The notes: generated from the sequence alone by a model not told the origin. DNA of 64,000 nucleotides from an uncultured Rikenellaceae bacterium (GCA_910577285.1 CAJTLO010000004.1:84601-148600), one strand, 5' to 3'. Counted from the stretch's first letter, positions 24,707 to 34,094 are shown. Program-made: numbers and translations.

Positions 24707-25460
24707 TGTGGCCGAAGCCCTGGCCGGAGCCGTCGCCGCATGCGACGGTCTGCACCTGCAGCAAGTGTGCGCACGCAACTCCCGGCGGGGCCGGACACTC
24801 GCCGAACGCTACGGGGCCGACTACACGGAACACCCGCAGGAAGCGGCGCCCGCCGACCTCTACCTGATCGCCGTCAGCGACTCGGCCGTGGAGGAGGTTT
24901 CCGCCCTGCTGCATCCCCCCTTCGGAGCCACCGTGGCCCACACCTCCGGGGGACTGGGCATCGACGCCCTGCGGTGCGACACGCCCCACCGGGCCGTATG
25001 TTATCCGCTTCAGACCTTTTCCAGGGGACGTTCCCTCGACCTGAGCACCGTTCCCCTCTTCATCGAATACGCCACCGAACGGGCCGAAACCACGGTCCGG
25101 ACCTTCGCCGAGACCCTCTCCTGCCGCGTGTTCGAGGCCGACAGTGCCCGGCGCAACAGACTCCATGCGGCGGCGGTCTTCGCATGCAACTTTTCCAACC
25201 ACCTCTACGCCCTCGCGGGCAGGCTGCTGGAGAAGGAGGGACTCGATTTCGGCATCCTCGGTCCGCTGGTACTGGAAACGGCGGCCAAAGCCGTGACGAC
25301 GGGTACTCCCGCCGCAGTCCAGACCGGTCCTGCGGTCCGGGGCGACGCCGTCACCATGCGACGCCACGAGGCCATCCTCGCCGGGGAGAACGACGAACGA
25401 TACAACGAAATATATAAATTACTGAGCCAAAGCATATGGGAAACTTCAAAGAGGACATAG
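24678..25460 (+). CDS. DUF2520 Rossmann-fold dehydrogenase-like protein
   Basis: A 260-residue protein with the NADP-binding start MEITIVGSGNVAEALA and the two-domain layout of pyrroline-5-carboxylate reductase or F420-NADP oxidoreductase relatives. AHTSGGLGIDAL and the helical C-terminal domain (RLHAAAVFACNFSNHLYALA) are typical of DUF2520. The family is regularly found next to kdsC in Bacteroidota, as here. The reaction is unknown. It overlaps both flanking genes by 25-29 bases, so the three genes are surely cotranslated. Confidence 0.85.
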   Translation: MEITIVGSGNVAEALAGAVAACDGLHLQQVCARNSRRGRTLAERYGADYTEHPQEAAPADLYLIAVSDSAVEEVSALLHPPFGATVAHTSGGLGIDALRCDTPHRAVCYPLQTFSRGRSLDLSTVPLFIEYATERAETTVRTFAETLSCRVFEADSARRNRLHAAAVFACNFSNHLYALAGRLLEKEGLDFGILGPLVLETAAKAVTTGTPAAVQTGPAVRGDAVTMRRHEAILAGENDERYNEIYKLLSQSIWETSKRT

Positions 25461-25969
25461 CACGGACCGAAGCGTTCGTATTCGACGTGGACGGGGTATT
25501 CACCGACGGCAACATCATGCCCCTCGCCGACGGCGACTATCTGCGGGCCTACAACGCCAAGGACGGCTATGCGGTAAGCTACGCCGTCAAGCAGGGCTAC
25601 AAGATATTCATCGTCACGGGCGGGCGGGGTGACATCCTCCACAAACGCTTCAGCTACCTGGGCGTCACGGAACTCCATCTCCACGTATCCGACAAGATCG
25701 CCGTGCTGCAGGAAATCATGGAGCGCCACGGCCTCGACCCCGAAAACGTCGTCTTCATGGGCGACGACATTCCCGACCTGGAGTGCATGCAGGCGGTGGG
25801 CATTCCGGTCTGTCCGGCCGACGCCGCCAGCGAGATCGTCGAAGCCTCGCGCTACGTATCGGAATTCGCCGGGGGCCACGGCTGCGTGCGCGACATCATC
25901 GAACAGGTACTCCGGGCACAGGGCAACTGGGCACGCCACCTGAAAGGGATACACGCCGTATCGGCCTGA
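25436..25969 (+). CDS. kdsC: 3-deoxy-D-manno-octulosonate 8-phosphate phosphatase
   Basis: HAD-type phosphatase that removes phosphate from KDO 8-phosphate in lipopolysaccharide core synthesis. The 177-residue product is the short cap-less C0 type. It shows motif I FDVDGVFTDG (about 15-24), with nucleophile and acid Asp, motif II FIVTGGRG, motif III Lys in SDKIAVL, and motif IV GDDIPDLE. It belongs to the BrkB-DUF2520 operon and overlaps DUF2520. A related sialic-acid phosphatase cannot be excluded by sequence alone. Confidence 0.92.
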   Translation: MGNFKEDIARTEAFVFDVDGVFTDGNIMPLADGDYLRAYNAKDGYAVSYAVKQGYKIFIVTGGRGDILHKRFSYLGVTELHLHVSDKIAVLQEIMERHGLDPENVVFMGDDIPDLECMQAVGIPVCPADAASEIVEASRYVSEFAGGHGCVRDIIEQVLRAQGNWARHLKGIHAVSA

Positions 25970-26051
25970 GCCGGAGACCGCATCGATCGGCACGCGACTC
26001 CGCCCGGGGACGGCACGACGATGCTCTCCTTTCGTGCATCGTGCCGCATTC

Positions 26052-26687
26052 TCAGGCCAGCAGCAACACCGCACCGGCCACCAGCACGCCACCAGCAAAT
26101 CCCACGGCCACCTGCGCCGGCGTATGTTTGCCCAGGTACAGCCGGGCCGAGCCCAGCATCCCGGCGCACAACACCGCGCCGCAGAAGATCCCGATCAGAC
26201 CGGTATAACCGGCATAGAGCAGCAGGGCGACCATTCCCGTGGCCGCCCCTATGGCCGTCATGTGCAGGCTGACCTGCCAGCGCAAGTTGACCACGAAAGC
26301 GAAAAGCGTACAGGCCATGGCGGCGAGCATGATACGTCTCAACAGGAAAAACACGGGCAGCGAACCGAGCATCCAGCCGCATAATGCGTAACAGAACGCC
26401 ACGACCAGCATGGGAAGCGTACGCTCGCGACGCTGCGACAACGAAAAGTCACCGATAAGTCCGAACGCCCGCATCAGAAAAATACCCGCCGCAGGCACGA
26501 CGAGCGTATCGACCGTCACCACCAGCAGGATGTAACGCCGTATCTCCGCAGGCAGCCAAAAGGGCAGAATGCCCGTTCCGAAGAGGATCGCCAGCAGCCA
26601 CACCGGCATCAGAAAGGGATGGAGCAGATACGATACGCCTCTGCTCAGCCCCTTCCACACGTTTCGTTCCTCCATACCACGTTCCAT
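26052..26687 (-). CDS. PAP2-superfamily-like membrane protein
   Basis: A 211-residue membrane protein with about six spans. The C-terminal half has the order of PAP2 phosphatase motifs: SLHMTAIGAATG (S-x-H motif) and ARLYLGKHTPAQVAVG (R-x5-H-x3 motif). The final Asp of the second motif is Gln here, and the first KX6RP motif is not clear. It is therefore PAP2-like but may not be an active phosphatase. I prefer ATG 26687; an upstream GTG and a later ATG (26675) are alternatives. It converges with kdsC. Confidence 0.75.
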   Translation of the reverse strand: MERGMEERNVWKGLSRGVSYLLHPFLMPVWLLAILFGTGILPFWLPAEIRRYILLVVTVDTLVVPAAGIFLMRAFGLIGDFSLSQRRERTLPMLVVAFCYALCGWMLGSLPVFFLLRRIMLAAMACTLFAFVVNLRWQVSLHMTAIGAATGMVALLLYAGYTGLIGIFCGAVLCAGMLGSARLYLGKHTPAQVAVGFAGGVLVAGAVLLLA

Positions 26688-26760
26688 AGACACGACTCTT
26701 TCGTTTTACGGTTCCTTGTATCTCCCGGGGCCGACGGTCACACCGCCGCGCCTCCGCAGG

Positions 26761-26768
26761 CAAAGGTA
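26761..26768 (-). promoter_or_regulatory. Candidate -7 box for the PAP2-like gene
   Basis: The minus strand reads TACCTTTG, an exact TAnnTTTG match about 74 bases before the ATG. Confidence 0.45.
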
Positions 26769-27056
26769 CGATTTATCGCGTGTCGTACGCCCCTCTCCGA
26801 CTCCATCTTCCCCGCAAACACCCCGGCCCGGTCGGACCGACACTCCGGCTCCGCACCGACTCTCTTATCGGCCCAGATGCCAAAACGAGGAGCGCTCCGA
26901 GCCCTACCGAAAGGAGAACACCCGACCCGATAACCGCAACCGCACCGACCCCGGGAAAGAACCGGAACGCATGACGAAACACGGAAACCGCACCGGCCGA
27001 ACCGTCGCCGTTCCTCCCGCGCGATGCCGGAAGGCGGAACCGGGCATGGCCCGCCC

Positions 27057-27099
27057 CACAAGAAAAGCGGTCCCCACGCCTCTCCGGCATAGGGACCGC
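27057..27099 (-). terminator. Rho-independent terminator of rpoN
   Basis: GCGGTCCC and GGGACCGC form an 8-bp stem with a long loop. On the minus strand the T-rich CTTTTCTTGT follows. It lies about 20 bases past the rpoN stop. Confidence 0.7.
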
Positions 27100-27120
27100 C
27101 CTGTAAATTCAAGCATCCGG

Positions 27121-28554
27121 TCAGAGTTCCTTACGGAGCCTTGCAACCGGAATGCCGAGCATCTCGCGGTATTTGGCCACTGTCCTGCGGGCGATGCGAT
27201 ACCCCTTGTCGTTGAGTATCTCCATCAGCGCCTCGTCCGTGAGGGGCTTGCGCTTATCCTCTCCGTCAATGCACTCGGAAAGGATGTTCTTGATCTCATA
27301 GGAAGAGACCTCCTCGCCGCTGTCGGTCTGCATCGCCTCCGAGAATAGCTGCTTGAGGGAGATGACACCGAATCCCGTCTGCACGTACTTGCTGTTCACC
27401 ACACGCGATATGGTGGAGACGTCGAGCCCCGTCATATCCGCAATATCCTTCAGGATCATCGGACGGAGTTTACTTTCGCTGCCGTCGAGGAAATACTCCC
27501 GCTGATAATCCACGATCGACTGCATCGTCCGCATCAACGTATCCTGCCGCTGCTTGATGGCCGATATGAACCATTTGGCCGAATCGATCTTGTTCTTCAC
27601 GAACTGCAACGCCTCCTTGTCCTCCTGCGAAGGACGGCCCGAGGAGTGCGCCATCTGCCGGATCATATCGGCATACTTGCGGTTGATCTTCAGCTCGGGA
27701 ACGTTGTAGGAGTTGAGCCGGAGCGTCAGTTCGCCGTCCTGCTCATCGAGGATGAAGTCGGGAATCACGTAAGGTGCAGCCACATTGCCCCCTTCGTTGT
27801 ACAGGTTGCCGGGCTTGGGCGAAAGACGCTGTATCTCTTCAATGGCGGCGCGGAACTGCTCCTCGTCGATACCGAGCCGGCTCATGATCTTCTCGAAATG
27901 CTTCTTGGTAAACTCCGTAAAACAACTTTCCAAGATCTTTTTGGCCAACGCCTGGGCCGGAGTCAAACCTACGCGGCGGTCGAGCTGAAGCAGCAGACAC
28001 TCCCGAATATCGCGGGCCCCCACTCCGGGAGGTTCGAGCGTCTGCACCATGCGGAGCCCCTCCTCCAGTTCCGGAATATCGATCTCCTTGCCGTAGTTGA
28101 ACGCAATGTCGTCGGAGATGGATTGCAGGTCGAGTCGCAGATAGCCGTCGTCGTCAATATTACCGATGATATAACGCGCGATGTCGAATTTCTCCTCGTC
28201 CATTTCACGGTACGAGAGCTGCTCCATGAGGTATTCGTGCATGCTCATTCCCTCGAAGAGCACCACCTGACGGGCCTTGTCGTCGCGCGAATGGTTGTTG
28301 ACATAGGATTTATAGGCAGGCGTATCCGCCTCCTTCAGGTACTCCTCCATCGACACCTCTTTCGGCATGCCGCCCTCTTCGGCAGCCTCCTCGCTCGTCT
28401 GCTGCTCTTCGAGTACGGGATTCTCCTCGATCTCCTGCTTGACACGCTGCTCCAACTGTAAGGTGGGCAGTTCGAGCAACTTGATCATCTGTATCTGTTG
28501 GGGCGATAGCTTCTGAAGCTGCTTTAAAACTTGTTTCTGGTGAATTGCGGGCAT
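27121..28554 (-). CDS. rpoN: RNA polymerase sigma-54 factor
   Basis: Alternative sigma factor that needs an AAA+ activator to open -24/-12 promoters. The 477-residue product has the glutamine-rich region I (KQVLKQLQKLSPQQIQMIKLLELPTLQ, pattern only) and the acidic linker. The core-binding domain follows (EPPGVGARDIRECLLLQL). Then come the helix-turn-helix (LKDIADMTGLDVSTISRVV) and the RpoN box ARRTVAKYRE (about 455-464). It starts at ATG 28554. No sigma-54 activator lies in the window. Confidence 0.96.
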   Translation of the reverse strand: MPAIHQKQVLKQLQKLSPQQIQMIKLLELPTLQLEQRVKQEIEENPVLEEQQTSEEAAEEGGMPKEVSMEEYLKEADTPAYKSYVNNHSRDDKARQVVLFEGMSMHEYLMEQLSYREMDEEKFDIARYIIGNIDDDGYLRLDLQSISDDIAFNYGKEIDIPELEEGLRMVQTLEPPGVGARDIRECLLLQLDRRVGLTPAQALAKKILESCFTEFTKKHFEKIMSRLGIDEEQFRAAIEEIQRLSPKPGNLYNEGGNVAAPYVIPDFILDEQDGELTLRLNSYNVPELKINRKYADMIRQMAHSSGRPSQEDKEALQFVKNKIDSAKWFISAIKQRQDTLMRTMQSIVDYQREYFLDGSESKLRPMILKDIADMTGLDVSTISRVVNSKYVQTGFGVISLKQLFSEAMQTDSGEEVSSYEIKNILSECIDGEDKRKPLTDEALMEILNDKGYRIARRTVAKYREMLGIPVARLRKEL

Positions 28555-28750
28555 AAAATCACTTGCTGTCGCGCACGCTCCCCATTGAACCGGGACGTGC
28601 GAAGGTTACTTCATTTTCTCTCTACAATGCCTGCCGAGAGCAGCATCCGGTAATATTACGTCCGTATCGCCTCCGGTGCCGAACGGCAGTCTTCCGGCCT
28701 TTATTCAAAGACCGTGCCAAACCGACGTTCCGCACACAAACCTCCCTGCG

Positions 28751-30157
28751 TCAGAACTCTGCGTTCTTGGGAGTACGCGGGAAAGGTATCACATCGCGGA
28801 TGTTCGCCATACCGGTCACGAAAAGCAACAGCCTCTCGAACCCGAGTCCGAAACCGCTGTGGGGCGCCGAGCCGAAGCGACGGGTATCCATATACCACCA
28901 CAACGTATCCATGCTCATACCGAGCTCCTTGATGCGGGTATCGAGCTTCCCGTAATCGGCCTCCCTCTCCGAACCGCCGATGATCTCGCCGATCTTCGGG
29001 AAGAGCACGTCCATGGCACGGACGGTCTTTCCGTCGTCGTTCTGCTTCATGTAGAATGCCTTGATCTCCTTGGGATAGTTGATGAGGATGACCGGCTTGC
29101 GGAAATGTTTCTCCACGAGGTAGCGCTCGTGTTCGCTCTGCAGGTCGCACCCCCAGTCCACCGGGAATTCGAACTTCTCGCCGCTTGCCTTGAGTATCTC
29201 CACCCCTTCGGTGTAGTTCAGCCGCACGAAATCCTCCGCCACCACCGAACGGAGCCGCTCGATCAGCCCGTCGTCGTACATCTTGTTGAGGAACTCGAGG
29301 TCCTCCATGCAGTTGTCGAGGGCATAGCGGATCAGATATTTGAGAAACTCCTCGGCCAGATCCATGTTATCCTCCAGCTCGTAGAAAGCCATCTCCGGCT
29401 CGATCATCCAGAACTCGGCCAGGTGGCGCGGGGTATTGGAGTTCTCGGCACGGAACGTAGGACCGAACGTATAGATTTGCGAAAGTGCGGTAGCCCCCAG
29501 CTCACCCTCCAACTGTCCCGATACGGTCAGGTTGGTCGAACGGCCGAAGAAGTCCTGCGAGTAGTCGATCTTTCCCTCCTCGGTACGGGGCGGTTTTTTC
29601 ATGTCGAGCGTCGTCACCTGGAACATGGCACCGGCACCTTCCGCATCGGAAGCCGTCACGATGGGCGTATGCAGATAGTAGAAGCCTTTGTCGTTGAAGA
29701 ATTTGTGGATCGCGAACGCCATGGCGTGACGAATGCGCAACACGGCCCCGAAGGTATTGGTACGCGGACGCAGATGGGCGATCTCGCGCAGGAATTCGAG
29801 CGTATGTCCCTTCTTCTGGAGAGGATAGGTTTCGGGGTCGGCCTCGCCGTACACCTCCAGTTCACGCGCCTGCACCTCGACACGCTGCCCGGAGCCGACC
29901 GACTCGACGAGCACGCCGCGGGCACAGATGCAGGCCCCGGTGGTGATGCGTTTCAACAGTTCGCCGTCGAAAGCGGCCACGTCGACTACGATCTGGATAT
30001 TGTTGATCGTGGAACCGTCGTTGAGGGCGATGAACGCCACATTCTTGTTTCCCCTTTTGGTACGGACCCATCCCTTTACGACCACCTCGGTATCTACCCG
30101 GCCGGAGCGCAGCAGCTCCGCTATCATCGTCCTTTTCACTTCCGACATTGCGTTCAT
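28751..30157 (-). CDS. asnS: Asparagine--tRNA ligase
   Basis: Class IIb aminoacyl-tRNA synthetase. The 468-residue product has the N-terminal OB-fold anticodon-binding domain (VVKGWVRTKRGNKNVAFI). The catalytic core carries motif 2 (TFGPTFRAENSNTPRHLAEFWMIEPE, pattern) and the C-terminal motif 3 (HSGFGLGFERLLLFVTG). The ENSNT segment after FRAE marks asparaginyl over aspartyl specificity. ATG 30157 or ATG 30148 could be the start. The 196 bp to rpoN show no clear promoter or terminator. Confidence 0.95.
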   Translation of the reverse strand: MNAMSEVKRTMIAELLRSGRVDTEVVVKGWVRTKRGNKNVAFIALNDGSTINNIQIVVDVAAFDGELLKRITTGACICARGVLVESVGSGQRVEVQARELEVYGEADPETYPLQKKGHTLEFLREIAHLRPRTNTFGAVLRIRHAMAFAIHKFFNDKGFYYLHTPIVTASDAEGAGAMFQVTTLDMKKPPRTEEGKIDYSQDFFGRSTNLTVSGQLEGELGATALSQIYTFGPTFRAENSNTPRHLAEFWMIEPEMAFYELEDNMDLAEEFLKYLIRYALDNCMEDLEFLNKMYDDGLIERLRSVVAEDFVRLNYTEGVEILKASGEKFEFPVDWGCDLQSEHERYLVEKHFRKPVILINYPKEIKAFYMKQNDDGKTVRAMDVLFPKIGEIIGGSEREADYGKLDTRIKELGMSMDTLWWYMDTRRFGSAPHSGFGLGFERLLLFVTGMANIRDVIPFPRTPKNAEF

Positions 30158-30302
30158 ACTTTATTCGTTGTAACACTTTAAACCAATCGCAAATATCGGC
30201 ATTTTTTCCATACTCCCACCCCGACGCATCCATAAAAAAGGGGGCAGGTCCCGGAAAAAACGCCCCCGCACCCCGCCGACGAGGGGATTCGGCCCGTTCC
30301 GC

Positions 30303-30334
30303 CTTGCCCGTTCCGCGCAAATCGAATATCTTTG
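30303..30334 (+). promoter_or_regulatory. Bacteroidales promoter for the DUF4954 gene
   Basis: CTTG (30303-30306), 20 bases, then TATCTTTG (30327-30334). The -7 box is exact, and the ATG lies 70 bases downstream. Confidence 0.65.
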
Positions 30335-30403
30335 TATGGTTGTGCCGGCACCCTTCGGGGCGACCCGGCAGGCGAACGAACCAAATTCTATCAGCATCGA
30401 CTT

Positions 30404-32146
30404 ATGGAGGGATACAGAAAACTGACCGCCGACGAATGCACCCGGCTACAGGCACAGGGCTGCACGGCGGAAGCGTGGGAAACGATAGAAGTATCGGCGG
30501 ATTTCGACTCCGGCACTGTACGGAACTGCGGGTTCCGCGGCCGGGTCAGGATAGGCGCCGGTGCACGCCTGCGGAACGTGGGAAGGATCGCCGGCTGCGA
30601 CATAGGTGCCGGCGCCGTCGTCGAGGAGACCTCGATCGTGGAGGCCACGGGGCGCAGCAGTTTCGGCAGCGGCATCCCCGTGGCGGCCGTGAACGAGGCC
30701 GGCGGCCGCGAAATACCGCTCTTCACGGGGCTGACCTCGCAACTGGCCTACATCATCGCCATGTACCGCCACCGGCCGAACACCGTCCGGCGGCTGCTGG
30801 ACATGGCCGAGAGGGAGTTCACCCTCCCCGCCGCCGCATCGCTCTGCACGATAGGCCCCGGCGCACGCATCTCCTCGTGCGGTATCCTGCGCAACGTATG
30901 TATCGGTGCCGACGCCGTCGTCGAGGGAGCCTCGCTGCTGAGCAACGGCACCGTCGCCTCCCGGCCCGGCCAACGGACCTACATCGGTCCCGGCGTGAAG
31001 ATGCGCGACTTCATCGTATGCGGCAACAGCATCGTCGACAACGGCACCGTCGCCGAACGCTGTTTCTTCGGCAACGCCACCCACGCCTCGGCCCTCACGG
31101 CGACGGATTCGCTCTTCTTCGCCGGAAGCCACTGCGACAACGGCGAGGTATGCAGCGTGCTGGCCGGCCCCTACACCATATCGCACCACAAATCGACGCT
31201 CCTGATAGCGGGCATGTTCTCCTTTTTCAACGCCGGCAGCGGCACGAACCAGAGCAACCACCTGCTCAAGTCGGGCCCCGTCCACCAGGGCATCCATCAG
31301 CGCGGCTGCAAATACGGCAGCGACGCCTACATGATGCTTCCCGCCCTGGACGGCGCCTTCACCACCGTGATCGGCCGCCACAAATCGCACCCCGATACGG
31401 AGTGCTTCCCCTTCTCGCTGCTCATCGAGCAGGAAGGACAATCCTGGCTCCTGCCCGGCAGCAACCTCGCCACGGCGGGCGCAACGCGCGACATCGCCAA
31501 ATGGCCGCAGCGCGACCGGCGCGACAGCCATGCCGGCGACCTCATCCGCTTCGAGGAGTGCAACCCCTACATCGGAGAGCGCATCGCCGCCGCCGTCGCC
31601 CTCTCCGAAGAGTTGCTCGCCAAGGAGCCGGGCGACGTCTGCACCTGCAAAAGGCTCCGCATCCGCACGGCGATGCTGCGCCGGGGGCTCCGCCTCTACC
31701 GCCTGGCCCAGGAGAAGTACCTCGGAGCGATGCTCTCCGCCGACACCGTACCCGATGCCGGCGGCCAGGGACGATGGGTCGACGCGGGCGGTACCTACCT
31801 GCCGCTCGGAGCGATGGACGACATTCTCGACCGTATCGACGCCGGAACGCTCGCCACGGTAGCGGAGGTGTGCGGCGCCCTGCGGGAAGCCCACGACAAC
31901 TACCACGCCTACGCCGCCGGCTGGGCGCTCGGACGCCTGGAAGAGCTGCTCGGCCGACGGCCGTCGGCCGACGACATCGCCGCCGCCGTCGACGCAGGCA
32001 CCGCCGCCGCCGCAAAGCTCGCCGCCATGGCTGCCGACGATATGCGCTCCGAACAGGAACCCGCCATGGCCGTGGGCTACGGCCTCGACACCGACGACGA
32101 AGAGGTGCGCATGGCCGATTTCCGGACGGTACGGGGAATCCGGTAA
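30404..32146 (+). CDS. DUF4954 protein with an N-terminal hexapeptide-repeat region
   Basis: A 580-residue protein that I recognise as DUF4954, a Bacteroidota family of unknown function. The first half reads like a left-handed beta-helix, with rows such as GRVRIGAGARLRNVGRIAGCDIGAGAVV (pattern) and repeated [IV]GxGAx turns. This is the fold of acyltransferases and sugar nucleotidyltransferases. SHHKSTLLIAGMFSFFNAGSGTNQSNH is a distinctive conserved block in the middle. The last about 200 residues are helical. No signal peptide is seen, so it is probably cytoplasmic. A nucleotide-sugar or acyl transfer role is only an inference from the fold. Confidence 0.82.
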   Translation: MEGYRKLTADECTRLQAQGCTAEAWETIEVSADFDSGTVRNCGFRGRVRIGAGARLRNVGRIAGCDIGAGAVVEETSIVEATGRSSFGSGIPVAAVNEAGGREIPLFTGLTSQLAYIIAMYRHRPNTVRRLLDMAEREFTLPAAASLCTIGPGARISSCGILRNVCIGADAVVEGASLLSNGTVASRPGQRTYIGPGVKMRDFIVCGNSIVDNGTVAERCFFGNATHASALTATDSLFFAGSHCDNGEVCSVLAGPYTISHHKSTLLIAGMFSFFNAGSGTNQSNHLLKSGPVHQGIHQRGCKYGSDAYMMLPALDGAFTTVIGRHKSHPDTECFPFSLLIEQEGQSWLLPGSNLATAGATRDIAKWPQRDRRDSHAGDLIRFEECNPYIGERIAAAVALSEELLAKEPGDVCTCKRLRIRTAMLRRGLRLYRLAQEKYLGAMLSADTVPDAGGQGRWVDAGGTYLPLGAMDDILDRIDAGTLATVAEVCGALREAHDNYHAYAAGWALGRLEELLGRRPSADDIAAAVDAGTAAAAKLAAMAADDMRSEQEPAMAVGYGLDTDDEEVRMADFRTVRGIR

Positions 32147-32192
32147 GCCGCATGCGGCCGCCCCTCAACGACTCTTTCGAATACACAAGACC

Positions 32193-33569
32193 ATGAAACC
32201 ACACCACAGATACCTCCTTGCCACGGTGCTCGCCGTTGCCGCCCTGTCGCCGGTCCGCGCCTCCTCCCCCGCCGCTCCGCCAAGCGACGTGCCCCAAACC
32301 CTCCCGCTCCCCGCGACCGGCTATGCCGGACGGGACGCCCTGCGCAGCGAATTCATGAGCTACACCACCCGTCAGCACGCAGCCGACGACGACCGGGATG
32401 CGGAGTGGAACTACCTCCCGATAAAGACATTCACCCACAGCCTCTCGGCCGACGGAAGCGGCGTGTATGCGGCCACGGTGGAGCTCCCGGCATTCTGGGC
32501 CGACCGCATCGTCATCCTGCATTGCGAAGGGGGACGCAACAGCCACCGCGTCCTGTTCAACGGCACGGAGATCGGTTCGGCCCGCGACAGCGGCACCCCG
32601 TCGGAATTCGAGTTGCCGAACGCCGTCGCAGGCGCAGCGAACACGCTCCGTATCGAGCTGCCCGCCGACACCTCCGAGCCCGAATCGGGCCTGGGCCGGT
32701 CGCGGGCCGACCTTACCTCGTGCTACCTCTACTCCCAGCCGCGCACGCGCATCTGGGACTACGATCTGTCGGCTGTCGCCCGGGACAGCGACGGCGAACT
32801 GACCGCCCGCGTGGTCGTCGAGAACCGCCACCCCTCCGAAGAGCGCTTCGCGCTCTGCTTCGACGTCTTTTCGCCCGAAGGCAAGGTGGAGGAGTACGGC
32901 ATCCGGCACATCACGCTCCCGGCCGCCGGCCGGGATACGGTGGAGCTCCGGGCCGTGATCTACGGAGCAGGCAAGAAATTGTGGAGCGCCGAAAAGCCTG
33001 CGGTCTACCGGCTCAACCTCTTCATCCGCAAAGGAGACCGCATTCTGGAATACGTCCCCGTCAACGTAGGGTTCGGGAGCGTATCGCATGCCGGAGGCAA
33101 CGTGTTCCGAAACGGGAAGCAGGTGGAGCTGCATCCGGCACGCTGCAATCCGTCGACTCCCGACGAGCTGCGCAAGACGATCGGCACCCTGAAGAAACAA
33201 GGATATAACACGCTGTGGCCCGACACGCCCCAGCCCTGGTGGTTCTACGACATCTGCGACCGCACGGGCATCTACGTCATCGACCAGGCCAACATCAACA
33301 CCGCCTACAGGACCGACGACCGGCGCGTGGGGGGCGGCCTGAGCAACGACCCGAACTGGCTCGAGGAATACATGCAGCGGACGCAGGCGATGTTCCGCCG
33401 CTCCCGCAGCCACCCCTGCATCATCGCATGGTCGCTCGGCGGAGCGAGCGGCAACGGATTCAACCTCTACCGCACCTACGTGTGGCTGCGGAAGATGGAC
33501 CCGACGCGGCCCGTCGTCTACGACGATGCGGCCGGCGAATGGAACAACGACCTCCCGCTCACCCGCTGA
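32193..33569 (+). CDS. Glycoside-hydrolase-2-like secreted protein lacking catalytic residues
   Basis: A 458-residue protein with a signal peptide (LLATVLAVAALSPVRA), so exported. It follows the LacZ/GH2 layout: a jelly-roll sugar-binding domain (about 75-185), an immunoglobulin-like domain (about 200-290) and the start of the TIM barrel. Key positions of E. coli LacZ are changed. The acid/base motif GNESG reads GGASG (W413-SLGGASG), so Glu461 is Ala. EANIETHG reads DQANINTAY (364-372), so Glu416 is Gln and His418 is Ala. The protein ends before the nucleophile region (Glu537). It looks like a non-catalytic relative or a decayed gene. It lies 46 bases after DUF4954 and 51 bases before rlmH. 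Confidence 0.82.
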   Translation: MKPHHRYLLATVLAVAALSPVRASSPAAPPSDVPQTLPLPATGYAGRDALRSEFMSYTTRQHAADDDRDAEWNYLPIKTFTHSLSADGSGVYAATVELPAFWADRIVILHCEGGRNSHRVLFNGTEIGSARDSGTPSEFELPNAVAGAANTLRIELPADTSEPESGLGRSRADLTSCYLYSQPRTRIWDYDLSAVARDSDGELTARVVVENRHPSEERFALCFDVFSPEGKVEEYGIRHITLPAAGRDTVELRAVIYGAGKKLWSAEKPAVYRLNLFIRKGDRILEYVPVNVGFGSVSHAGGNVFRNGKQVELHPARCNPSTPDELRKTIGTLKKQGYNTLWPDTPQPWWFYDICDRTGIYVIDQANINTAYRTDDRRVGGGLSNDPNWLEEYMQRTQAMFRRSRSHPCIIAWSLGGASGNGFNLYRTYVWLRKMDPTRPVVYDDAAGEWNNDLPLTR

Positions 33570-33620
33570 CCCCGCCGGCGCCCGGCGCACCGAAACCTTC
33601 ACGACAAACGACAGCATCCA

Positions 33621-34094
33621 ATGGGAATAGACCTCATCCTGGTAGGCAAGACCGATACGGCGGAGATCTCCGCCCTCATGGCGGAGTACTCGAAACGCAT
33701 CAACCGGTACGCCAAGTTCACCATCACCCTCCTGCCCGACATACGCAACTCCGGGAAACTTCCCGTGCAGGCGCACAAGCAGGCCGAAGGAGAGATGATC
33801 CTCCGCCAGACCGCCCCCGGCGACTATGTGGTGCTGCTCGACGAACGGGGTACGGAGATGCGTTCGACGGAGTTCGCAGCATGGTTCGGCGGCAAGCTCA
33901 CCGGCAGCATGCGTCGGATCTGCTTCGTGATAGGCGGTCCCTACGGCTTCTCCCCGGAGGTCTACGAACGGGCCGACGCCAAGCTCTCCCTTTCGCGCAT
34001 GACCTTCTCCCACCAACTCATACGCGCCATCTTCACCGAGCAGCTCTACCGCGCCTTCTCCATCCTGCACCACACCCCCTATCACCACGAATGA
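33621..34094 (+). CDS. rlmH: 23S rRNA (pseudouridine1915-N3)-methyltransferase
   Basis: SPOUT-class methyltransferase acting on helix 69 of 23S rRNA. The 157-residue product matches the family length. It shows VVLLDERGTEMRSTEFA (about 70-86), FVIGGPYGFSPEVYERAD and the C-terminal LSLSRMTFSHQLIRAIFTEQLYRAFSILHHTPYHHE (pattern). The GGPYG loop and the final HHTPYHHE form the knot and SAM site. It starts at ATG 33621 and ends at a terminator. Confidence 0.96.
   Translation: MGIDLILVGKTDTAEISALMAEYSKRINRYAKFTITLLPDIRNSGKLPVQAHKQAEGEMILRQTAPGDYVVLLDERGTEMRSTEFAAWFGGKLTGSMRRICFVIGGPYGFSPEVYERADAKLSLSRMTFSHQLIRAIFTEQLYRAFSILHHTPYHHE

Larger units (their letters stand above)
26694..27120. other. Intergenic region between the PAP2-like gene and rpoN
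   Basis: The 427 bp hold the -7 box of the PAP2-like gene (26761-26768) and the rpoN terminator (27057-27099). The middle (about 26770-27050) is C-rich on the plus strand. The overlapping ORFs have no family features, and I see nothing else. Confidence 0.55.

Noticed and set aside
26011..26046. Terminator after kdsC
   Set aside because: CGGCACG and CGTGCCG can pair with a bulge, but there is no T tract on either side.
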